Assembly (NCBI RefSeq): GCF_900636825.1
Contig: NZ_LR134318.1
Coordinates: forward strand, 4,460,001 to 4,524,000
Length of the DNA stretch: 64,000 nucleotides
Source of the DNA: Pseudomonas fluorescens
Lineage (GTDB): Bacteria; Pseudomonadota; Gammaproteobacteria; Pseudomonadales; Pseudomonadaceae
Direction: 5' to 3'
Shown here: positions 1 to 7,058 of the stretch, piece after piece
Position numbering within the stretch: position 1 is the first letter of the stretch
Layout of the letters: each line of letters starts with the position of its first letter
Notes under the pieces: model-generated
Database searches by the model: none
What the model saw: only the letters and a program-made list of their open reading frames with translations
Told to the model about the DNA's origin: nothing
Translations under genes and position numbers: made by a program

Positions 1-457
1 TTTGCTGTCAAGTGATTATTTTCGGAAGTTTTCGAAGAATTCTTCAACAACTTCAACCACTTGCGCTTCCGATCTCTCGTCAGCGGGAGGCGAATTCTAC
101 AGCGTTACACGCTGCTGTCAATACCTCTTTTTCAACTTCCTTTTGGCTTCGATAAACTGAAGCAACCTGCTGCCGAAAACATCATAACTCATTGAATCTC
201 AAGGAGTTTTCCGTTTCGACTGCGCCGGAAGTGGGGCGAATTATAGACATCTGGAATCTGCCGTCAACCGTTAATTTCGTTTCTGTTCGATTTACTAAGA
301 AACCAGCCTCTATATAAGCCAAGCTGAGCTATCAGATTGGATTCTTGTGAAAGCTGAAGGCCCAAGGCAAGCCGAGGCGCAGCGCGCGCCAGAAATGTCG
401 CGACCGCAGGCGATCAAAGCCGCTGAGAAAGAGATTGGGAAGGAGCTGGATAATAGA
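1..457. other. Left chromosomal flank without a recognisable gene
   Basis: No open frame with protein-like composition and no RNA gene could be recognised here. If the element model is right, this is chromosomal DNA that originally lay directly downstream of tRNA-Arg(CCT). It is moderately AT-rich and reads like intergenic sequence. Confidence 0.5.
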
Positions 458-506
458 TGGTGTCCCAGGGCAGGTTCGAACTGCCAGCCTTCCCCTTAGG
501 AGGGGG
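458..506 (-). repeat. Displaced tRNA-Arg 3' end (attachment-site copy, distal end)
   Basis: This 49-bp block matches 14220-14268 at 46 of 49 positions and stops matching right after the anticodon region, as expected for an attachment site. Two of the three differences fall in the T-stem and compensate each other (A/T here, C/G in the intact gene), so pairing is kept. By standard integration geometry this is the original chromosomal 3' end and the intact tRNA now uses the 3' half brought in by the element. Confidence 0.85.
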
Positions 507-595
507 TATTCACAACCCCGTAATTCAACCATTATCCTTATATATCATAGACTTAATGTACGGTTATGTGTGGTTGCGTTTGGCCAAATCAATTA

Positions 596-620
596 TTTTG
601 CCCCCTTAGTGCCCCCTTGA
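596..620 (+). repeat. Probable integrase arm-type site, distal end
   Basis: A 25-bp block built from two tandem TGCCCCCTT units occurs here and, in the same orientation with two mismatches, at 14150-14174. Both copies lie just inside the attachment sites (about 90 and 46 bp), which is where tyrosine integrases of lambda type bind with their N-terminal arm domain. Role inferred from position. Confidence 0.6.
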
Positions 621-673
621 GATCGAGATCAACCCTCTGTATAAACGACCAATCACAGAAGGGCTCGCACCGC

Positions 674-1873
674 ATGGCTATCAAATTATCCAACACCACC
701 CTCAAAACACTTGAGACCAGAGGAAAAACCTACGAAGTCTACGACTCGAGAACGACTGGCTTTTTCATCCGGGTGTACGCCTCTGGAAAGAAAGCCTACA
801 TGGTCGAGTACGCCAGGAAACGTAAGGAGACGATTGGTCGCGTAGGCATCATCACACTAGAAGCCGCACGGAATGCGGCCATTAACCTCATCCAAATCGC
901 GAAGGCAAACGGCGGCACCATCCCCAAAAGTCAGCCGAATGAGGGCCAGATGACCCTGAAGCGGTTCATTGATGAGCATTATGAAGCTTGGATGACACAG
1001 CACAGGAAAAACCACGCCAAAGATTTGAGCACCTTAAAAAGCGCTTTCGTAGATCTTATGGATATTGAGCTCAGCAAGATTACCCATAAACAGGTTGACG
1101 ATTTGCGAACGAGCTGGCTCCGGTCAGGTAATAAGCCTGCGACGGTCAACCGTAAGACAACTGCACTGAAAGGCCTATTCGCTCGAGCCATCGAGTGGTC
1201 ATTCACCTCGGCAAGCCCCATAGCCAAAATGGGAGACCTGACTGTTGACGAGAACGAGAACCCCCGCTACCTAAGCGCCGACGAGGAGTCTCGACTCTAT
1301 GCTCAGCTTGACGCCAGGGAGTCAAGACTGAGAATCGAGAGAGCATCGGCAAACGCCTGGAGAATACAGCGTGGTATTCCTCTCCTGGCCGACCTCGACC
1401 AAGCACCATTTGCTGATCATTTGAAGCCTATGGTCATCACTCTGCTGAAAACGGGTATACGACGTGGCGAGCTCTTCAATCTCAAATGGAAAGATGTGTA
1501 TTTGACGGATGGCTATCTAAGCGCCACAGACACAAAAAACGGGAAAAGCCGACATATTCCGCTACACCCCGCGCTTCACAATACCCTGAAAGCCTGGAAC
1601 GACGGGCCAGTACCAGAAAACTATGTGTTCCCTGGGCGCGATGGCAGCCGCTTGACAGATGTCAAATCAGCATTCAATAAGGTGATTCAAGATTCAAAGA
1701 TCGTAGACTTCAGGCTGCACGATCTACGCCATACCTTCGCGTCAAACCTAGTAATGCGCGGGGTGCCTCTCAACACGGTCAGGCAATTGCTAGGGCACAA
1801 AGATATTAAAATGACACTACGTTACGCACACCTTTCGAAAGATAACCTCGCAAGTGCCATCGGCCTGCTCTGA
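674..1873 (+). CDS. int: Tyrosine integrase of the element
   Basis: This 399-residue site-specific recombinase should join the element to the tRNA-Arg(CCT) 3' end. An N-terminal arm/core-binding region (about 1-190) is followed by a catalytic domain with the expected residues: Arg near 263-264 (TGIRRGELF), HxxR at 349-352 (HDLRH), His375 (LLGHKDI) and the nucleophile Tyr384 (LRYAHL). The frame is open upstream to 566, but that stretch contains the arm-type repeats, and ATG 674 lies behind a purine-rich stretch, so 674 is preferred. Full length for phage-type integrases, with no sign of damage. Confidence 0.9.
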   Translation: MAIKLSNTTLKTLETRGKTYEVYDSRTTGFFIRVYASGKKAYMVEYARKRKETIGRVGIITLEAARNAAINLIQIAKANGGTIPKSQPNEGQMTLKRFIDEHYEAWMTQHRKNHAKDLSTLKSAFVDLMDIELSKITHKQVDDLRTSWLRSGNKPATVNRKTTALKGLFARAIEWSFTSASPIAKMGDLTVDENENPRYLSADEESRLYAQLDARESRLRIERASANAWRIQRGIPLLADLDQAPFADHLKPMVITLLKTGIRRGELFNLKWKDVYLTDGYLSATDTKNGKSRHIPLHPALHNTLKAWNDGPVPENYVFPGRDGSRLTDVKSAFNKVIQDSKIVDFRLHDLRHTFASNLVMRGVPLNTVRQLLGHKDIKMTLRYAHLSKDNLASAIGLL

Positions 1874-1995
1874 CCAACAAACCAGGTCAAAAACCGAACA
1901 ATTGACAAATTGTCAAGACCCCAGGGTACTTTTTTTCACCAGAAGTATTGCGCGCCGCCCTGACTCTGATTAGGATTCCTGCACCAGCATCGACC

Positions 1996-2220
1996 ATGAC
2001 AGGTGATGCACAGAAAGATAGGCGGACAATGGGAGCGATTCAAAAATTAGCAGTCGGGCCTGACGATGCCGCAGCAATGACCAGTCACAGCAGGAGCGCC
2101 ATCTATGACGCCATGAACTCGAAAAGCTTAAGGAGCTTCAAAAGTGGGAAGCGTAGACTCATATTGGTAAAAGACTTGGAGTCTTGGCTAAATGAGCTAG
2201 CAAAAAGCAACAGCATGTAA
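1996..2220 (+). CDS. Excisionase-like / AlpA-type small DNA-binding protein
   Basis: A small protein (74 residues from ATG 1996; 63 from ATG 2029; a TTG at 1948 is also in frame). It contains a winged-helix pattern of the excisionase type: a helix-turn-helix around AAAMTSHSRSAIYDAMN, a basic wing (FKSGKRRLI) and a final helix with DLESWLNEL. It lies 120-160 bp after the integrase in the same direction, the usual place for a recombination directionality factor. It could instead be a transcriptional activator of the AlpA kind. The start is uncertain because no ribosome-binding site is strong. Confidence 0.6.
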   Translation: MTGDAQKDRRTMGAIQKLAVGPDDAAAMTSHSRSAIYDAMNSKSLRSFKSGKRRLILVKDLESWLNELAKSNSM

Positions 2221-2263
2221 CACGGAGCATAGGCACGATGCCCAACTTAGATATCCTCCCTTA

Positions 2264-2288
2264 AAGCCCCATTAAATTGGGGCTTTTT
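2264..2288 (+). terminator. Rho-independent terminator after the excisionase-like gene
   Basis: AAGCCCC and GGGGCTT form a short GC-rich stem around an AT loop and are followed by a run of five T. It closes the integrase-excisionase unit. Confidence 0.7.
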
Positions 2289-2550
2289 GCATCTATATCA
2301 ATGTGATTAGCTCGCTCACTTACGACCAGCATCACCATGGCAGTAGCCCTGCATAACATCCGCAGACAAGCGAGGGGATCGTCCCTTCGGCGCAGTCGGC
2401 TGTTTTGGCCTTGACGGGTGCGGGGATCAATCGTCCTTCGCGCAGCGAGGCCGCTTGAGCGCCGCGTGGTGACAGGGCAGCGCCCTGGTGTTGATCTTGA
2501 TCTTCCTCCGCAGGAGGCCGCGCTTCTGGAACTTGCGAAGCAAGTGGAAG

Positions 2551-2573
2551 AAGCATAGTCGGTCACTATGCTT
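2551..2573 (+). other. Candidate oriT inverted repeat for the MobV-type relaxase
   Basis: Two perfect 9-bp arms (AAGCATAGT and ACTATGCTT) separated by CGGTC lie 66 bp upstream of the relaxase gene. The layout resembles the pMV158/MobV origin, an AT-containing hairpin with arms of the AGTATAGT type. The 180 bp before it are a GC-rich patch with two more palindromes (CAGGGC-AGC-GCCCTG at 2473-2487; CCTCC-GCA-GGAGG at 2505-2517). Apart from these, 2289-2638 holds no gene. Assignment is by analogy; the nick site is not identified. Confidence 0.5.
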
Positions 2574-2638
2574 TTGACTTTAGCTTGTATCACCCTTGGC
2601 TTAATGAGCATACTTGGAAAAAGTAGGCAGGCATTAGG

Positions 2639-3862
2639 ATGTATCAGTTCATACATATCGAAAGTTATTCAAGAGTTACTCCGAAGACTGGCAAACAGGG
2701 TGACCACTCTGTCTCTTCCATAATTAGGGAAGCAATAAGGATAGAAGGCAGCATTCCGCATATAAGCTCCCCAGGCGCACCAATATACTTATATGGAGGT
2801 AGTCTTGAAGCCATCGAAGGGAAGTGCAATGAATGGGCAGCATCAATAAGCGATCTGAGGGGACATAAAACAAGGAGAGACGCTTTATGCCTACTGGCTG
2901 GCGTCGTGTCTGCTGAGTCTGTAATAAGTTCAGAAGCATGGGAGAAACTTAAGGCCGACACCGTAGCATGGCTTCAGGAAAAATACGGGGGCAGGCTACA
3001 AGCAGTGATCGAGCATACAGATGAAGCTCACCCGCATCTGCATTTTTATTGTGTGCCACTACATGGCGAAAGATTCGAGCAGCTGCACGATGGAAAGCGT
3101 GCAGCTGCAGCACTAAAGGCAAAGAGGAAAAGTGAACAAAACGTGGCATACAAGCATGCAATGCGCGCGTTTCAGGATGAATTCAGCGACAAGGTAGGTA
3201 TTCCAAATGGAATGGCTCGTTTTGGGCCGCGCAAACGCCGTTTAAGCCGCGACAGCTGGAAGCAGGAGCAAGCGCAGGTTATAGCCATCTCGAAGGCTCT
3301 GAGGAGATCAGAGGAACTCAGGCTGGCAACGATAGACCAAGCCACAACTATGATTCATGAGGTCACGCGCGAAGTCAGCGAAATCGAGCGAATCGCCGTT
3401 CAAAGAGGAGAAACAAGAGGCCTCGATAATTTTATTCAAAAGAGTTTTTCTGGAAAGCTGGTGGAATTAATACTTGGTGTTTCTAGAGAAAACAAAAAGC
3501 TTGTTGGTAGGTTAAGGAACGCTGAGGATTCACTCGCCAGATGGAAATCGAGAGCAGTCAGGTATGAAGAAAAGGCGAAGGAGCTGCTGGGTAGACTCAT
3601 GTTCATCAAGCCCAGGTACAGAGATTTGGAGGCTGAATTTTCGAGGATGGCGCGGTTGAAATGCACCTTGGAGGAAACACAGCGCAAGCTTGAACAGAGC
3701 GAGCAACAACTCGATAGAGCAAAGGGCGCCCTTGGAATTAAGGATGCAACTATTGAAATGTATAGACGTCGAGAGTCTGAGAAAGAGACTATTGCACTTG
3801 ATTATAAAAAAATGCATCAGAAAGTATATCCAAATGAAACCCCGTGCGAACCCGGAATATAA
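2639..3862 (+). CDS. MobV/Pre-family mobilization relaxase
   Basis: A protein of 407 residues expected to nick the element at its oriT and lead a single strand into a recipient. The core motif is HTDEAHPHLHF at about 126-136, matching the HxDExxPHxH signature of MobV (Pre/Mob) relaxases with the metal-binding histidines in place. The part after about residue 200 is highly charged and helical (repeated K/E/R-rich segments to about 390), consistent with the coiled-coil C-terminus of this family. No accessory mob genes follow. The codon use and lower GC fit recent transfer. Confidence 0.75.
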   Translation: MYQFIHIESYSRVTPKTGKQGDHSVSSIIREAIRIEGSIPHISSPGAPIYLYGGSLEAIEGKCNEWAASISDLRGHKTRRDALCLLAGVVSAESVISSEAWEKLKADTVAWLQEKYGGRLQAVIEHTDEAHPHLHFYCVPLHGERFEQLHDGKRAAAALKAKRKSEQNVAYKHAMRAFQDEFSDKVGIPNGMARFGPRKRRLSRDSWKQEQAQVIAISKALRRSEELRLATIDQATTMIHEVTREVSEIERIAVQRGETRGLDNFIQKSFSGKLVELILGVSRENKKLVGRLRNAEDSLARWKSRAVRYEEKAKELLGRLMFIKPRYRDLEAEFSRMARLKCTLEETQRKLEQSEQQLDRAKGALGIKDATIEMYRRRESEKETIALDYKKMHQKVYPNETPCEPGI

Positions 3863-4039
3863 TTTTAGCACGACCAACCTTAAACCTTGAAAATGCCATA
3901 CAACTTATTAACTGCAGTCGAGGGCAAGCTTCTATAAGGCGAACTCTTCAGTTGAACGTCGGCGGCAATTATCTGATATTATCCTGTTGCAGGATGTGTT
4001 AATTTTGCCACACGAAGTGGCCTCAACGAGGCATTGGCA

Positions 4040-4441
4040 ATGACGTTACTCCTGAAACAAGAACAGAAACAATTCATGGCGGATCTCGCACACCATGTTT
4101 CGGCGCAAAGTGCGAGATCGTTAGTGTGGGAGAATTCCGACTACCTAAATTCGTACCAGGATGACGGTGAGGCTGTGACCATTGTTCGGCGAAGTGTACC
4201 TGATAATTTTTGGCTGGGTTTCCATGAGCTAGTGAAGCTAGGATTAGCACGAAACACATCGCCAGAAAATATTTCAGACGAGTATGATCGGAGCGTAACC
4301 GTAAGCGAAAAATTGCTTGAAGCGCTGTTATTACTGTTCTCAAAGCTAGTCCAAACCCTCCTGGGTGAGGACGCAGGCGGGCATGCCGGGATTCGTCGCA
4401 GGATTCGCAATCCTGAGCCTGCTGAGACTTTTGAGCCCTAG
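4040..4441 (+). CDS. Small protein of unknown function, antisense to the end of the replication gene
   Basis: 133 residues from ATG 4040 with a GAGG about 10 nt upstream. The amino-acid composition is ordinary, with a helical hydrophobic stretch (LLEALLLLFSKLVQTLL) near residue 95-110. No family is recognised. It overlaps the last 122 codons of the convergent replication gene, whose tail reads like an out-of-place translation of this strand, so this frame may be the true gene and the replication protein may be extended by loss of its own stop. Confidence 0.4.
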   Translation: MTLLLKQEQKQFMADLAHHVSAQSARSLVWENSDYLNSYQDDGEAVTIVRRSVPDNFWLGFHELVKLGLARNTSPENISDEYDRSVTVSEKLLEALLLLFSKLVQTLLGEDAGGHAGIRRRIRNPEPAETFEP

Positions 4442-5951
4442 GGTTTACACACTCCCCCGCGTCTCGACGGTATTCCAATTCTTCAACAGCAGCTCTGTGC
4501 TCTTGAATACCCGCTATGCCGCATCTAGCGGCTAGCATTTCATCACACTTCTCGCATCCACATGAGAAGCTTGAATCATTAATGTTAACTCCCCCTTTCC
4601 AGCCACTACGGTTATCCGGCACTTGGATAGGAGCCTCGTAAATACAGGTAATTTCCTGGTTTACCATGCTTTGAATATGCGTGACTTTAGATACGCTTTC
4701 TCCAAATCTATTCATGACATTTACTGATAACAATTTCAGGTGATCTAGGTTTCCCTCCAGCGCAGCAACCATAGATTGAAGCTGTTTCTCTTTGCGCCCA
4801 GGATCGTTTGAGGCTATTTTCAGAGGCGCAGCCAACTCACTGAGGCTCTCGGGCAAGCATCCCTTATCGTATCCCTTCCGAAGAGCTTTCACTTTAGTGC
4901 TGTAACCCTGTACTCCGAAGGTTTGGATCTGTCGAGCCCTGGCTGCTTTTATAGCATAGCGATGACGAATGACATCGTCGGTTTGCGCACTAGCCTGCAA
5001 CCGGAAAGCATAGCTAACTTTTTTGAATAGATAGGAGATAGCAGGTGTAGTAGTCCTATCCTGTGACGACTCAGACTCAGGTTTGCCGCGCAGGAGTATT
5101 TCATCCAGGTGGTCATTGAAATATTGCTTCGGGCGTGTACGCTCTCGAGAATAGATCTTTGATAGTTTCCTCTCAATTATCTTATCCAGATCCCCATTAT
5201 AGTAATACAGAATATGCCAGTGCGGAGTACCGTCCTTGTGGACTTCCAGAACTCTTACGCCCCTGTAATCCTTTCCAGATTTATAACCGGCATTTCCAAT
5301 TGCTTTGCCAACCTGGCCAAGTACCTTCTGGAGGTATCGTTGCCCCTCATCAAACCCTGACCCATCAAAATATGGAGAATTACTATGGTACTCTGGCGGG
5401 CACGTTAGGGTGATGATTACCCACTTCATCCCATGCTTTTGGGCGATGACATCCATAGCTTTGGCTTGAAGGTAGGATTTATTAAACGTAGCTTTCGTTG
5501 AGTTTCTATATATCTCAGCAAGATTTTTTCGCGGGCTAAGCTCTAAGCGCTTTTCAATCTCTTTTTCACGCGCTTTAAGGATTTCTATAGTGGCATCCGA
5601 ACAGTAGGACATCTTCCCCTTCTCAACAGACCCTAGCAAACCTTGCCGCCTGGCATCCTTCTCCCTTTCTGAGTCCAAGATGCGGTTCAGGTTGGTTAAC
5701 CAAAATCGTTCGCTGCTTAGTCGCTTGAGACGTCCCAGAGTAGTAGACTTTTTGATAGCCCCTACCCCCACCCCATACTCGTGGGCATGTAATGAATGGA
5801 ATTCTTTGATCTCATCAGGAGCACTAGCTAAGAAAACCCAATGTCGGCGGGCAATATTAGAAGCAACCTTGCTGACGGCTTTAGGCGGAAATCTCTTCAG
5901 CTCCTCTAATGCAGGAGCCGTGTAACTGAAGGAGGGCTGGATACCAGGCAC
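4074..5951 (-). CDS. HUH-type replication initiator (phage gpA-like)
   Basis: A 625-residue protein related to replication endonucleases that nick an origin to start rolling-circle synthesis. The metal-binding HUH motif is GTPHWHILYYY (His244, His246), preceded by the hydrophobic strand WVIITLTCPPEYH (motif 1). The tyrosine motif reads SYLFKKVSYAF (Tyr307, Tyr314) instead of the usual YxxKYxxK, so only one tyrosine stands in the expected pair position. RARQIQTFG near 338-346 is typical of the gpA family. Residues from about 504 onward overlap an antisense gene and look unrelated to replication proteins. It may let the element replicate after excision. Confidence 0.7.
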   Translation of the reverse strand: MPGIQPSFSYTAPALEELKRFPPKAVSKVASNIARRHWVFLASAPDEIKEFHSLHAHEYGVGVGAIKKSTTLGRLKRLSSERFWLTNLNRILDSEREKDARRQGLLGSVEKGKMSYCSDATIEILKAREKEIEKRLELSPRKNLAEIYRNSTKATFNKSYLQAKAMDVIAQKHGMKWVIITLTCPPEYHSNSPYFDGSGFDEGQRYLQKVLGQVGKAIGNAGYKSGKDYRGVRVLEVHKDGTPHWHILYYYNGDLDKIIERKLSKIYSRERTRPKQYFNDHLDEILLRGKPESESSQDRTTTPAISYLFKKVSYAFRLQASAQTDDVIRHRYAIKAARARQIQTFGVQGYSTKVKALRKGYDKGCLPESLSELAAPLKIASNDPGRKEKQLQSMVAALEGNLDHLKLLSVNVMNRFGESVSKVTHIQSMVNQEITCIYEAPIQVPDNRSGWKGGVNINDSSFSCGCEKCDEMLAARCGIAGIQEHRAAVEELEYRRDAGECVNPRAQKSQQAQDCESCDESRHARLRPHPGGFGLALRTVITALQAIFRLRLRSDHTRLKYFLAMCFVLILASLAHGNPAKNYQVHFAEQWSQPHRHPGTNLGSRNSPTLTISHFAPKHGVRDPP

Positions 5952-6290
5952 GACGACGCTCTAACAAATGCGTCGTGCATGCGTGGATTGAGTTTTTGCT
6001 TCACAGCAACTTGACTATCTCAAAGCCAAAAGGATATTGAAAATATATAAAATCTAACTACTTACCTCCGTCAATAGCCCACAACTATTGACGGAAAGTC
6101 AACGATAGTAGATGTCGTGTTCAGAGCGGGACACCTACCTGGTTAACAGGTTCGCTCGGTATCATAAAACGACCGTTAAATGACACCGTTCGTTAAGTCA
6201 TGAAAAGGCATCATCTAAATAGGGTTTTCCATTTATCGATACCCTGATAGAATGATCCCACGTTAAGTGATCCCATTACGGAGTTATCGC
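5952..6290. other. Divergent intergenic region with repeated CGTTAA motifs
   Basis: A 339-bp region between the replication gene (leftward) and the serine recombinase (rightward). It contains ACCTG-GTTAA-CAGGT (about 6137-6151) and three similar words: CGTTAAATGA near 6173, CGTTAAGTCA near 6190 and CGTTAAGTGA near 6252. Possible roles are promoter operators, a recombinase res site or a replication origin; none can be decided by eye. Confidence 0.4.
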
Positions 6291-6860
6291 ATGTCCCGCA
6301 CTTTCCTGTATGCCCGCGTATCAACCTCAGGCCAGTTCACTGAAAATCAAGTGCAGGAAGTCAAAAATGCTGGCTTCGACGTTCAGTCAGGCCGGGTGGT
6401 CGAGGAAATTATCTCGGGCAGTGTGACTGCTAAAGAACGTCCTGGCTTTCAGAAGCTGTTGGAACGCATGGAGAGTGGAGACGTGCTGATCGTTACCAAG
6501 CTTGATCGTCTAGGACGTAACGCCATGGATGTACGGCAGTCAGTTGAGCAACTGGCTGCCGCAGGCATCCGTGTTCACTGCCTAGCCCTTGGCGGTGTAG
6601 ACCTGACATCAGCAGCAGGCAAAATGACCATGCAAGTGCTGGGAGCTGTAGCTGAGTTTGAGCGTGACTTACTGATCGAACGTACCCAGCAAGGTCTGAT
6701 TCGCGCAAAGGCTGCGGGCAAAACACTGGGTAGACCAGAGGCTGCTAACACTACAGCAGCAGTTCAACGAGCCAAAGCAAAGGACATGACACAGGCCCAG
6801 GCAGCAGCTGAGCTGGGGGTAGGCATTGCCACAATCAAACGGCATTGGAATAAGGCTTGA
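6291..6860 (+). CDS. Serine recombinase (resolvase/invertase family)
   Basis: 189 residues. The N-terminal catalytic domain has the nucleophile in YARVSTSGQ (Ser11) and the conserved block ITKLDRLGRN near 68-77, followed by the long helix region AVAEFERDLLIERTQQGL and a C-terminal helix-turn-helix (QAAAELGVGIATIKRHW). This is the size and layout of small Tn3-type resolvases and DNA invertases. ATG 6291 with GGAG at 6281-6285 is preferred over an in-frame ATG at 6267. In the element it could resolve dimers or invert a segment; no paired recombination sites were recognised. Confidence 0.85.
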   Translation: MSRTFLYARVSTSGQFTENQVQEVKNAGFDVQSGRVVEEIISGSVTAKERPGFQKLLERMESGDVLIVTKLDRLGRNAMDVRQSVEQLAAAGIRVHCLALGGVDLTSAAGKMTMQVLGAVAEFERDLLIERTQQGLIRAKAAGKTLGRPEAANTTAAVQRAKAKDMTQAQAAAELGVGIATIKRHWNKA

Positions 6861-7058
6861 GCATACGCTTAACGCCCCATGAGCGAGCTAAGAGTGCGCT
6901 TTGTTCCATCTAGCATTGAGAAGAACCAAGCAACGGGCGGTGCCTCACCAAAAACAGTGGCCTACAAATACGCGCCCAGCTCCACATACCAATGCAGATG
7001 TGGACAGATTCCATGTGGCCGGATACTTGGATCGCTACCATTGCAATAGTCTGCCTAG

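Noticed and set aside
458..506. A second tRNA-Arg gene at the left end
   Set aside because: Only the 3' 49 nt are present; the 5' half and D-arm are missing, so it is an attachment-site copy.
2261..2656. A 131-codon minus-strand frame before the relaxase gene
   Set aside because: It crosses the terminator and the palindromic oriT-like region and has the composition of noncoding DNA.
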